41,587 nucleotides of DNA from Modestobacter sp. (GCA_025966175.1 JAOPVN010000108.1:1-41587); one strand, 5' to 3'; counted from the stretch's first letter, positions 18,172-26,900 are shown. The notes: a model not told the origin generated them from the sequence alone. Program-made: numbers and translations.

Positions 18172-19107
18172 ATGCCGCTCGACCCGCTCTGGCCGTCCAC
18201 CGAGCCCCGCGACGCCGAGGTGTCCGTGGGAGAGGTCCGCCTCGCCGTCGACCTGCGCGGCGGTGGGCTGCGCGACCTGGTCGTCGGCGACTGGCACCTG
18301 CTCGACGACTACCCCTCCGGCACCGTGCCGGCCGCGCGCCGAGGCGGCGTGCTGCTGCCCTGGCCGAACCGGCTGCGCGGCGGCCGGTGGAGCTGGCGCG
18401 GCCGGGAGCTGCAGCTGGACGTGGTCAGCGAGCAGTCGCCGAACGCGGTGCACGGCCTGGTCAGCGCCCAGCCGTGGACGGTCCTGGCCGAGACCGACGG
18501 CGCGGTCACCGTGGGCACCGTGGTCGAGCCGCGGACCGGGTACCCGTTCCGGCTCGCCGCGGCGATCGACTACGAGCTGACGCCGGAGCGGCTGTCGGTG
18601 ACGGTGCGGGTGCGCAACGCCGGGGATGCCGACGCCCCGCTCGGCGTCGGCATGCACCCCTACTTCTCCGTCGGTGGCGGGTCGGTGGGTGAGCTGCCCG
18701 AGGGGGTGCTGGCCGACCACGAGGTCTCCGTCCCGGCGCGGACGGCGATGGTGACCGACGGTGGACTGCCCACCGGGGAGAGCCGTCCCTTCGACGGCTC
18801 GATCGGCCGGATCGGCGACCGCGTCATCGACGTCCCGCTCACCGACCTGGTCCGGGACGACGACGGCTGGGCGCGGGTGCGCCTGCGCGGGCCGGCCGGG
18901 TCCCTGGAGGTCGCCGTCGACGGTTCGTGGCCGTGGCTGCAGGTCTTCTCCGGCGACACCCTCCCGGCGGGGCAGCGGCGCCGGAGCCTCGCCGTGGAGC
19001 CGATGACCTGCCCGCCCAACGCGCTGGCCGACGGCGTGGACCTGGTCGTGCTGCCACCCGGCGGCACCTGGTCGGGCACCTGGACCCTCGGGTGGACGCC
19101 GGCGTGA
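18172..19107 (+). CDS. Aldose 1-epimerase family protein
   Basis: LLPWPNRLRGGRWSWRGRELQL, NAVHGLVSAQPW, LGVGMHPYF. Confidence 0.9.
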   Translation: MPLDPLWPSTEPRDAEVSVGEVRLAVDLRGGGLRDLVVGDWHLLDDYPSGTVPAARRGGVLLPWPNRLRGGRWSWRGRELQLDVVSEQSPNAVHGLVSAQPWTVLAETDGAVTVGTVVEPRTGYPFRLAAAIDYELTPERLSVTVRVRNAGDADAPLGVGMHPYFSVGGGSVGELPEGVLADHEVSVPARTAMVTDGGLPTGESRPFDGSIGRIGDRVIDVPLTDLVRDDDGWARVRLRGPAGSLEVAVDGSWPWLQVFSGDTLPAGQRRRSLAVEPMTCPPNALADGVDLVVLPPGGTWSGTWTLGWTPA

Positions 19108-19832
19108 GCGGGGACCTGCGGGTGCTGGAGATCTGGCGGTTTCCGGTGAAGTCCCTGCAGGGCGAGCGCCTCGACCGCACCGAGGTCGGCCCGGAGGGGG
19201 TCGCCGGTGATCGGGGCTGGGCGCTGTTCGACGTGGAGACCGGGTTCGGGCTGACCGCCCGCCGGGTGCCCGAGCTGCTGTTCGCCGCGGGCCGATCCCG
19301 CCCCGACGGCGGGGTAGAGGTGGTCCTGCCCGACGGCACGGTCACCGCCGATGACGCCGTCCTCTCCACATGGGCCGGCCGGCAGGTCGCGCTGCGCGCG
19401 GCCGCGCAGGTGGAGGGCGCCCGCCGCTACGAGAGCACGGCCGACCTCGAGCACGAGGACGCCGCACGGTGGAACCCGTTCGGGGGCGCGGACGGCGCCT
19501 TCCACGACAACGCCGACGCCCGGGTGACCCTGCTGTCCACCGGCACCCTCGGCGGCTGGGACCGGCGCCGTTTCCGGGCCAACGTGGTGCTGGCGGGGGC
19601 GGGGGAGGACGCGTTGGTCGGTGCCCGGGTGCGGGCGGGGACCGCGGAGCTGGACGTCGTCGGCCGGGTGCCGCGCTGCGTGATGACGACCCGCCCGCAG
19701 GCCGGGGGCATCGGGCGGGACACCGGGGTGCTCAAGACGATCCACCGGGAGTTCGGCGGGGCCCTGTCGGTCGGTGCCGTGGTGGCCCGGCCGGGCATGC
19801 TCGCGGTGGGCGACGCACTCACCCTGGCTTGA
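19104..19832 (+). CDS. MOSC domain protein
   Basis: LEIWRFPVKSLQGERLDRTEV...GDRGWALFD...RRRFRANVVL...RCVMTTRPQ; GTGA overlap with epimerase. Confidence 0.88.
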   Translation: MSGDLRVLEIWRFPVKSLQGERLDRTEVGPEGVAGDRGWALFDVETGFGLTARRVPELLFAAGRSRPDGGVEVVLPDGTVTADDAVLSTWAGRQVALRAAAQVEGARRYESTADLEHEDAARWNPFGGADGAFHDNADARVTLLSTGTLGGWDRRRFRANVVLAGAGEDALVGARVRAGTAELDVVGRVPRCVMTTRPQAGGIGRDTGVLKTIHREFGGALSVGAVVARPGMLAVGDALTLA

Positions 19833-19837
19833 GTTCG

Positions 19838-19885
19838 GCAGCAAGGTGACTTCGCAGCAAGGTGACTTCGCAGCAAGGTGACTTC
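19838..19885. repeat. 3 perfect tandem copies of GCAGCAAGGTGACTTC (16 bp)
   Basis: Direct reading; overlaps left TIR. Confidence 0.97.
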
Positions 19886-19968
19886 CAGGTGGGAAATGCG
19901 CCGAGCCGACGGCGTGCTGCCCTCGGGTGGGCGGAGTGCTGGCGGGTGGTCCTCACCGGGGGTGAGCC

Positions 19969-20665
19969 CTACCAGGGGCACGACGCCGTGGCGGTCGAAG
20001 AAGCCACCGGGGGGCCCGTCCGGACCGATGGAGGCCATCGCCACGATGGCCTCGGCGCCTTCCTCGACGGACTGGGTGCCGCCGTGCCCGTTGAGGTCGG
20101 TGGCGGTGTAGCCGGGATCGACGGCGTTGATCCGGATCTGCGGGAAGCTCTTGGCGTACTGACTGGTGAGCATGTTCAGCGCGGCCTTCGACGACGGGTA
20201 GGCGAGCCCCCTCCACGCCGACCAGGGCAACGTCGGATCGGTCGTCACCGCAAGGGAACCCAGACCGCTGCTCACGTTGACGATCGCCGGTGCCGGCGAG
20301 CGCAGCAGCAGCGGCAGGAAGGCGTGCGTCACGCGAACGACGCCGAGGACGTTGGTCGCGTGGACCCGCTCCACGTCGTCGGCGGTCGTGTCCTCCGCGG
20401 GCACGGCCCCGCCGCTGATGCCGGCGTTGTTGACGAGCACGTCGAGGGCGCCGCTCTCCGCCTCGACAGCGGCGGCCGCGGCGGTGACGGAGTCGTCGTC
20501 GAGGACGTCAAGGACGACGAACCGGCAGCCGAGCTCGCGCGCCGCGGCCGCGCCGCGCTCGGAGTCACGGGCGACGAGGTAGACGTCGTGGCCTGCCTGA
20601 ACCAGCCGGCGGGCCGCCTCGCGCCCCAGTCCCTTGTTCGCTCCGGTGATCAGTGTGGTGGTCAT
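19969..20665 (-). pseudogene. Short-chain dehydrogenase/reductase, stop lost by apparent +1 in a C-run
   Basis: MTTTLITGANKGLGREAARRL, NNAGIS, YPSSKAALNML; removing one C at 19975-19978 gives ...GVVPW* at 19969. Confidence 0.85.
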
Positions 20666-20710
20666 GTCCACGACCTTGCGCCCGCTCGCGGGCGGCCGGC
20701 CGGCCTGGAC

Positions 20711-20737
20711 GGTGGTGGTACCGCTGGTACCACCACC
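20711..20737. promoter_or_regulatory. Perfect inverted repeat GGTGGTGGTACC-gct-GGTACCACCACC
   Basis: 12-bp arms, 3-bp spacer, in the divergent SDR/XRE promoter region. Confidence 0.75.
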
Positions 20738-20766
20738 GCGCCGCGACGGCGGGCGAGACTGGGCGG

Positions 20767-21117
20767 GTGGACGGAGACGGGTTGGGCGCGGCGCTGCGCG
20801 CATGGCGCGCCCGGGTGCGCCCCGAGGTCGCAGGCGTGCCGTACCGCGGTGCGCGGCGGACCCCCGGGCTGCGCCGCGACGAGGTCGCGATGCTCGCCGG
20901 CGTCTCGGTGGAGTACGTCATCCGGCTGGAGCAGGACCGCGCGAGGCATCCCTCCCGGCAGGTCCTCGACGCGCTCGCACGGGCGCTGCGTCTCTCGGCG
21001 GCCGAGCGGGAGCACCTGCTGCGGCTGGGCGGTGTGACGCCCGCCGAGCCGGGCACGGCCGAGGCGGACGCCCTGGCACTGCTGCGCGTCGTCGGAACGC
21101 AAGCGTTCTCCACCTGA
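20767..21117 (+). CDS. MmyB-type XRE regulator, apparently truncated to the HTH domain (116 aa)
   Basis: RRTPGLRRDEVAMLAGVSVEYVIRLEQDRARHPSRQVLDALARALRLSAAEREHLLRLGG; C-terminal ligand domain absent. Confidence 0.85.
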   Translation: MDGDGLGAALRAWRARVRPEVAGVPYRGARRTPGLRRDEVAMLAGVSVEYVIRLEQDRARHPSRQVLDALARALRLSAAEREHLLRLGGVTPAEPGTAEADALALLRVVGTQAFST

Positions 21118-21356
21118 CCCATCGCCGCCCTCTCACGAGAGCGTTGTCGCCCGCCGTGGGCCACCGATGAGCCCGGCCGACGGAGAGCACACGCCGGCAC
21201 GCATCTCGCCGCCGGTGGCCGTGGTTGCCGTAGGGGCTCCCTGAGGCCGCTCAGCCCGGGAGGCCGGCGACAGCCGCGCCCGAACTCACGGCCTTTCCCA
21301 CCCACAAGTCACCGTGCTGCCGAACTTGCCCTGGCTTGAGGGGGGAGGATCGGCTG

Positions 21357-21572
21357 GTGCGCACCATCGAGCTCCGCTCCGGCGAGAAGTCCATCCGGCT
21401 CGGTCAGCTGCTGAAGCTGGTCGACGCCGTCCCTTCTGGCGCCCAGGTCAAGGACGTCCTGACCGCAGGCGACGTCGCGGTGAACGGCGAGCCCGAGGAG
21501 CGCCGTGGCCGGCAGCTGCACCGCGGCGACGTCGTCTCGGTGGCCGGTCAGGAGGACCTGCGCATCGGCTGA
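21357..21572 (+). CDS. S4-domain RNA-binding protein (71 aa)
   Basis: IRLGQLLKLVDAVPSGAQVKDVLTAGDVAVNGEPEERRGRQLHRGDVVSV. Confidence 0.88.
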   Translation: MRTIELRSGEKSIRLGQLLKLVDAVPSGAQVKDVLTAGDVAVNGEPEERRGRQLHRGDVVSVAGQEDLRIG

Positions 21573-21690
21573 CCGCGCTGCGTCAGTGATCGAATGCGGA
21601 GAGTCACCCCGCGCGCGGAGATGCTGTCACGCACAGATGTCACACAACTCGCGCGTGCAGACCGCCGACCTGGGGGGCATGCCCTCGATG

Positions 21691-21725
21691 CCCGGGCGGC
21701 GGTGGTGCGGAACCCGCCGCCCGGG
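21691..21725. terminator. Hairpin between convergent S4 and EEP nuclease genes
   Basis: CCCGGGCGGCG...CGCCGCCCGGG. Confidence 0.65.
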
Positions 21726-21746
21726 GCTCTCTTCCCGCCGGTGACG

Positions 21747-22793
21747 TCAGCCCGGCGGCAGCCGCAGGTCGGCGATCAGCGCCCGGTGGTCGGTGCCCGG
21801 CATGTGCACGATCTGCAGGGCGGCCACGCCGATCCGCGGGTCGACCAGCACGTGGTCCAGGCTCAGCCGCGGGAACGGGCACCTCAGCGGTGTCCAGGTC
21901 GGGCGCAGCGCCTGCCCGGTCGCCCGGGCGGCATCGACCCACCCACGACGCAGCAGCCGGCGGAAGGCCGCATGGTCCGGGGTGGCGTTGAAGTCACCGG
22001 CCAGCACCCGCAGCACGCCGTCCTGCGGATGGGGGAGCCGGTCGAGGTCACGGTGCCAGGCGCGGACGTCGTCGGGCGAGCGGGTCGGCGCGTGGGTGTG
22101 CACCGCGGTGACCTCCAGGGGCGGTGCGCCCGGCGGTGCCAGCCGCACGGTCGGCTGCTCGAAGTGCCCGGCGAGCTGGGCGCGCGCCAGCACCGGCAAC
22201 CGGGTCCACACGGCTCCGCCGGCACCGGGCCGGGCGGGGTCCGCGGCCGCCAGGTGGTGGCCGTGGGGCAGCAGCTCGCCGAGGCCGACGGACCGCAGCG
22301 CCTCGTCCGCCTCGGGGGTGACCTCCGAGAGCGCCAGCACGTCGACGTCGGCGGCGAGCGCGAGGACGGCGGCCGGGTCGGCCCGCCCGTACAGCATGTT
22401 CAGCGAGGCCACGCGCAGCGGCGTCCCCGAGGTGGCGGTACCCGGCGTCCGCCGTGCCGTGCCGAGCACGGAGCCGCCCAGCACGGAGCCACCCAGCAGG
22501 GAGCCACCCAGCAGGGAGCCACCCAGCAGGGAGCCACCCAGCACGGAGCCACCCAGCACGGAGCCGCCCAGGACCGCGGCTGCTCCACCGGCCAGCCAGG
22601 TCGCCCGGCGCGAGCGGGCGAGGAGCGCGACGGCGACCGGCAGCACGCTGGTGCCGGCCGCGTAGCGGGTGAAGGCGGTCGCCGGCACCAGCGGGTGGCC
22701 GCGCTCGACGCCGGCGGCACGCAGCACCGCCCAGCCGGCCCAGGGTGCGGCCAGGGCCAGGGCGGCTCGTCTCGGTACGGTCGGCAGCGGCAT
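21747..22793 (-). CDS. Endonuclease/exonuclease/phosphatase family protein with N-terminal TM region
   Basis: VASLNMLYGR, LALSEVTPEADEAL, VTAVHTHAP, LAGDFNATPDHAAFR, LSLDHVLVD, GTDHRALIADL. Confidence 0.88.
   Translation of the reverse strand: MPLPTVPRRAALALAAPWAGWAVLRAAGVERGHPLVPATAFTRYAAGTSVLPVAVALLARSRRATWLAGGAAAVLGGSVLGGSVLGGSLLGGSLLGGSLLGGSVLGGSVLGTARRTPGTATSGTPLRVASLNMLYGRADPAAVLALAADVDVLALSEVTPEADEALRSVGLGELLPHGHHLAAADPARPGAGGAVWTRLPVLARAQLAGHFEQPTVRLAPPGAPPLEVTAVHTHAPTRSPDDVRAWHRDLDRLPHPQDGVLRVLAGDFNATPDHAAFRRLLRRGWVDAARATGQALRPTWTPLRCPFPRLSLDHVLVDPRIGVAALQIVHMPGTDHRALIADLRLPPG
22466..22570. repeat. 7 x 15-bp minisatellite encoding LGGS(V/L) in the EEP protein
   Basis: Units gcacggagccgccca / gcacggagccaccca / gcagggagccaccca in order A-B-C-C-C-B-A. 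Confidence 0.97.
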
Positions 22794-22935
22794 GGCGACC
22801 ATGATGGTGCCGAGCGCGGCTGTGCACGGCCTGGTGATCACCGACGGGTGCGTCGTTCACCCGCGTGCGGTAGGACGGGAAGTTCACGCAGGCCGGCTGG
22901 ACCGCGGCGGGCCTGGACGAGGAGGAGTGTCGCCG

Positions 22936-24534
22936 GTGGCCGTCGAACAGCTGGAGATCGAGCGCAAGTTCGACGTCGACGAGACGTTCGTTCTGCCCGA
23001 CCTCACCGGCGTGCCGGGGGTGGCCGACGTCCGCGAGCCGGTGGAGCACGCCCTCGAGGCCACCTACTACGACACCGCCGACCTCCGGCTGGCCCGTGCC
23101 CGGGTCACCCTGCGCCGCCGCACCGGCGGCACCGACGCCGGCTGGCACGTGAAGCTGCCCGCCGTCGCGGGGGCCCGCCGGGAGCTGCACTCGCCGCTGG
23201 GCCGGGCGACCAGGACCCCACCGAAGGCGGTGCTGGAGCCGGTGCTGGGCATCGTCCGCCGGGCGCCGGTCGCTCCGGTGGCCACGCTGCGGACCCGCCG
23301 GGTGATCACCGAGCTCGTGGACGCCGCGGGCCGGGTGCTCGCCGAGGTGGCTGACGACCACGTCACCGGCACCGCGCTGCCGGCCGGGCCGGGAGAGGCC
23401 GCCACCGTCATGGTCTGGCGGGAGGTCGAGATCGAACTGGTGGACGGCGACGAGGAGCTGCTCGCCACCGTCGCCACCGTCGTCATCGAGGCCGGGGCCC
23501 GCCCCGCGGACTCGCCGTCCAAGCTGAGCCGGGTGCTCGGTGATCGACTGGCCGCGCTCGAGGCTCCCGAGGCGCCGCCGGCCGCCGTGGCCGAGCCCGA
23601 GGCGACGAAGGCCAAGAAGGCCAAGAAGGGCAAGAAGGAGCGGAAGGACGACGGCCGGACGTCGAGCGCCCCGGCCGGCGAGGTGGTCCGGGCTGCGCTG
23701 GAGCTGCAGGTGCGGGCGTTGCAGGACGCCGACCTGATGGTGCGCACCGGGCAGCTCGACGGCGTGCACCAGGTGCGAGTCGCGTGCCGTCGGCTGCGCA
23801 GCGTGCTGGCCGCATTCCGCCCGGTGCTCGACCGGGCGCACACCGATCCGTTGCGCGAGGAGCTGGCCCAGGTGGGGTCCGCGCTGTCGCCGACCCGGGA
23901 CGCCGAGGTCGCGCTCGCCCACCTGCGTGAGCTCGTCGCCGCCCAGCCGCCCGAGCTCGTGCTCGGTCCGGTCGCCGCTCGCCTCCAGCAGGCGGCGATC
24001 AGGGACGAGCAGGCCGGGGACGAGACCACCCGCAAGGTTCTGAACTCCCCTGCCTACCTGCAGCTGCGCGACGACCTCGATGCCCTCGTGGCCGAGCCGC
24101 CGCTCACCGCGGACGCCGGCCGGCCCGCGGACGAGGTGCTGCGGGAGGTGCTGGCGCTCGCCGCGCGCCGACTGCGGCGCGCCGTCCGCGCGGCGCGGGA
24201 CAGCGATCACGCGGAGGCGCTGCACGAGGTCCGCAAGGCCGCCAAGCGGGTGCGGTACACCGCCGAGGCGGCGGTTCCGGTGCTGGGCCGGCCGGTCGCG
24301 GAGCTGGTGGCGGCGCTCAAGGGCGTGCAGCAGGTGCTCGGGGATCGGCAGGACACCTTCGTCACCCGTCCGCTCTGCCTTCAGCTGGGGCTGCAGGCCT
24401 TCGCGGCGGGGGAGAACGCCTGGACGTGGGGCCGGCTGCACGCGCTGGAGCAGGCGCGCTGCGAGGAGGCGGAGCGGGAGTTCTGGCTGCGCTGGCCGCA
24501 GCTGCGCCCCGTGCTGACGTCCGCGACGGAGTAG
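22936..24534 (+). CDS. CYTH and CHAD domain protein
   Basis: LEIERKFDVDE (CYTH ExExK), then CHAD-like LDGVHQVRVACRRLRSVLAAFRP, ALHEVRKAAKRVRY; Lys-rich linker. Confidence 0.93.
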   Translation: MAVEQLEIERKFDVDETFVLPDLTGVPGVADVREPVEHALEATYYDTADLRLARARVTLRRRTGGTDAGWHVKLPAVAGARRELHSPLGRATRTPPKAVLEPVLGIVRRAPVAPVATLRTRRVITELVDAAGRVLAEVADDHVTGTALPAGPGEAATVMVWREVEIELVDGDEELLATVATVVIEAGARPADSPSKLSRVLGDRLAALEAPEAPPAAVAEPEATKAKKAKKGKKERKDDGRTSSAPAGEVVRAALELQVRALQDADLMVRTGQLDGVHQVRVACRRLRSVLAAFRPVLDRAHTDPLREELAQVGSALSPTRDAEVALAHLRELVAAQPPELVLGPVAARLQQAAIRDEQAGDETTRKVLNSPAYLQLRDDLDALVAEPPLTADAGRPADEVLREVLALAARRLRRAVRAARDSDHAEALHEVRKAAKRVRYTAEAAVPVLGRPVAELVAALKGVQQVLGDRQDTFVTRPLCLQLGLQAFAAGENAWTWGRLHALEQARCEEAEREFWLRWPQLRPVLTSATE

Positions 24535-24699
24535 TCCGCGACGGAGTAGTCGCGACGTGCGGCGCCGGGCTGCGGACAGTGACGTTTCCGACGGCCATCC
24601 AGCGGCCCCACCCAGCTCCACGCGACGTGGGGCGGCCGGCACCGCGGGGACAGGGCGGTGCACGGGCAGCTCTGCTGCGTAGCGACAGGCCAGGGAGCC

Positions 24700-24733
24700 G
24701 CGGTCGCGAGGCCCCCCCGTGCCTCGCGACCGC
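24700..24733. terminator. 13-bp perfect stem hairpin, 8-nt loop
   Basis: GCGGTCGCGAGGC ccccccgt GCCTCGCGACCGC. Confidence 0.6.
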
Positions 24734-24795
24734 AGCATGCGGTTACTACAACTCTCATGTGGCCATGACGTGGCAGTCCAGGAGGCGGGGGGCCG

Positions 24796-25695
24796 ATGCA
24801 GCGGACGGTGGGGCCGGCAGCGCGGCGTCTGGCCGCGTTGCTCTCCGAGCCGCGGTACCGACGGTCGTGGCAGCGGTACAGCAGTGTGCGGCGCGGCGAA
24901 CTGTCCCGGGCCGCCGTGGCCGCGGTGCTCGCCGCGCATCTCTTCGAGACAGGGCAGGTCGGCTGGGACCACCAGCCGCGCAGCCTGGAGAACCGGGTGG
25001 GCCGGGCACTGAACGGCCAGCGGATGTCCGACCGCACGCTCGAGCTGTTCATCGCCGCCTTCGGGATGACCGACGAGCACGCCGACGAGCTGCGGACACT
25101 GGTCCGCGGGGTGCCCACCGCCGAGCGGCTGGTGGTGGCCGCCGCGCTGAGCGGGGAGCGCCCGATGCCGCGGCGGACCGCGCGCACCCTGCAGGTCGCC
25201 GAGCACCACGAGGTCGGCGCCGACCGGTCACCCCGCCGGCACGTGACCCGGCAGCTGCTGGAGGCGGTGGAGGAGACCGACCGCTACCACTACGCGTTCG
25301 ACACCGCGCACGCGGCGATCTCCGTGCGGACCGGCGGCGTGCCGGTGGGTGCGTTCCGGGTGGCGGACACCCCGCTGTTCGCGGTGGAGATCCTCCTGGC
25401 GGAGCCGTTGCTGCCCGGGCAGACGACCCACCTGGAGTACGAGACGACCTTCGACTACCCGGAGCCGCCGGCGCCGGAGTTCCGCCGCGGCGTCACGGCG
25501 AGCGTGCGGCACCTGGCGCTCACCGTCCGGTTCGCCGAGGGGGTCCACCCCCGGGACGTGCTGCGCGCCCGCTGGGACGAGGTGGAGGCGACCGAGCCGG
25601 CCGAGGCCGAGCCGGTCCAGCTCGTCGGGGGGCAGACCTCCCTGGAGGTGGTGCCGGACGGCGAGTGCGTCATCGGCTACGCCTGGCGGTGGTGA
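24796..25695 (+). CDS. Putative HTH protein with C-terminal beta-rich domain, function unknown
   Basis: Long codon-biased ORF; N-terminal helical region, C-terminal FAVEILLAEPLLPGQTTHLEYETTFDY... Confidence 0.7.
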   Translation: MQRTVGPAARRLAALLSEPRYRRSWQRYSSVRRGELSRAAVAAVLAAHLFETGQVGWDHQPRSLENRVGRALNGQRMSDRTLELFIAAFGMTDEHADELRTLVRGVPTAERLVVAAALSGERPMPRRTARTLQVAEHHEVGADRSPRRHVTRQLLEAVEETDRYHYAFDTAHAAISVRTGGVPVGAFRVADTPLFAVEILLAEPLLPGQTTHLEYETTFDYPEPPAPEFRRGVTASVRHLALTVRFAEGVHPRDVLRARWDEVEATEPAEAEPVQLVGGQTSLEVVPDGECVIGYAWRW

Positions 25696-25699
25696 CCCC

Positions 25700-25792
25700 G
25701 GCCCCCTGCAGGGTCGCCGCCGCGAGCCTCGGATGGCCCTGTCCGGAGGCTCGCCCCGCGCGTGCGAGGGGTGAGGGGACAGGGTTCTTCAA
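25700..25792. terminator. Terminator-like repeat between convergent HTH and pfkA genes
   Basis: ggccccctgcaggg...gccccgcgcgtgcgaggggtgaggggacagggttcttc. Confidence 0.55.
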
Positions 25793-25811
25793 GGGGAGCA
25801 GGGGTCCCTCT

Positions 25812-26840
25812 TCAGCCGGTGAAGGCCGCGGTCTCGGCCAGCCGCGAGGCCGGCACGGTCTTCAGCTCGGCGACGGCCTCGGCCAGCGGGACCAGCTCGA
25901 TCTCCGTGCCGTGCAGGGCGACCATCTGGCCGACGTGCCCCTCGTGGGCGGCGATCGTGGCGTGCAGCCCGAAGCGGGTGGCCAACACCCGGTCGAAAGA
26001 GGTCGGGGTGCCGCCCCGCTGCACATGGCCGAGCACCGTCGTCCGCACCTCCTTGCCGGTGCGCCGCTCCAGCTCCTCGCCCAGTTGCTGGGCGACGCCG
26101 GTGAAGCGCCGGTGGCCGTACTCGTCGAGCCCGCCGTCGCGCAGCTGCATGGTGCCGGGCTTGGGCGTGGCGCCCTCGCTGACCACCCCGATGACGTGCC
26201 GGTGGCCGCGGTCGAACCGGGCGGTCACCAGCCGGCAGACCTCCTCGATGTCGAACGGCTCCTCGGGCGTGATCGTCAGGTGTGCCCCCGCGGCCAGCCC
26301 GGCGTTCAGCGCGATCCAGCCGGCGTGCCGGCCCATCACCTCGACCAGCAGCACCCGCTGGTGCGACTCGGCGGTGGTGTGCAGCCGGTCGATCAGGTCG
26401 GTGGCGATGCTGACCGCGGTGTCGAAGCCGAAGGTCAGGTCGGTGCCGTGGATGTCGTTGTCGATGGTCTTCGGGATGCCGATCACCGGCACGCCCTCGG
26501 AGGCCAGCCACGCGGCGGCGGTCAACGTCCCCTCGCCGCCGATCGGCAGCAGCACGTCGACGCCGTGGGCGTCGAGCACGTCCCGCATCCGGCCGAGGCC
26601 GTCGCGAAGCTTCTGTGGTGCGACCCGGGCGGAGCCGAGGACGGTGCCGCCCCGGGTCAGCAGGCCGTTGACCACGGGCCGGTCGAGCACCATGGCGTCG
26701 TCCTCCAGGAGACCGCGCCAGCCGTTGCGGAAGCCGACGACGGTGCTGCCGTACTCCTTCTCGGCGGTGCGGACCACAGCCCGCAGGACGGCGTTGAGGC
26801 CGGGGCAGTCGCCGCCGCCGGTCAGCAGTCCGATGTGCAC
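25812..26840 (-). CDS. pfkA: 6-phosphofructokinase
   Basis: MHIGLLTGGGDCPGLNAVLRAVV, PKTIDNDIHGTDLTFGFDTAV, EVMGRHAGWIAL, LGHVQRGGTPTSFDR. Confidence 0.96.
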   Translation of the reverse strand: MHIGLLTGGGDCPGLNAVLRAVVRTAEKEYGSTVVGFRNGWRGLLEDDAMVLDRPVVNGLLTRGGTVLGSARVAPQKLRDGLGRMRDVLDAHGVDVLLPIGGEGTLTAAAWLASEGVPVIGIPKTIDNDIHGTDLTFGFDTAVSIATDLIDRLHTTAESHQRVLLVEVMGRHAGWIALNAGLAAGAHLTITPEEPFDIEEVCRLVTARFDRGHRHVIGVVSEGATPKPGTMQLRDGGLDEYGHRRFTGVAQQLGEELERRTGKEVRTTVLGHVQRGGTPTSFDRVLATRFGLHATIAAHEGHVGQMVALHGTEIELVPLAEAVAELKTVPASRLAETAAFTG

Positions 26841-26886
26841 GTGCGCTCCTCCGAAAGGGGGGTCGGGCAGCTGAACCGTACGTCAT

Positions 26887-26900
26887 GACGTCTAGACGTC
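26887..26900. promoter_or_regulatory. Perfect palindrome GACGTCTAGACGTC, candidate GntR operator
   Basis: Self-complementary, between divergent pfkA and GntR gene; core GTCTAGAC. Confidence 0.75.

Larger units (their letters stand above)
19832..21326. mobile_element. TIR-bounded gene cassette (SDR + XRE regulator), no transposase
   Basis: Inverted repeats AGTTCGGCAGCA[A/C]GGTGACTT at both ends; CCCTGGCTTGAG duplicated at 19822-19833 and 21329-21340. Confidence 0.65.

Noticed and set aside
19838-19885. Possible CRISPR-like array
   Set aside because: Repeats are contiguous 16-mers with no spacers and no cas genes nearby
23607-23650. Lys-rich KAKKAKKGKKERK stretch in CYTH-CHAD as a special repeat
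   Set aside because: Reads as a flexible basic interdomain linker
22048-25209. 1053-aa minus ORF
   Set aside because: Antisense to CYTH-CHAD and the HTH gene; low-complexity, no domains
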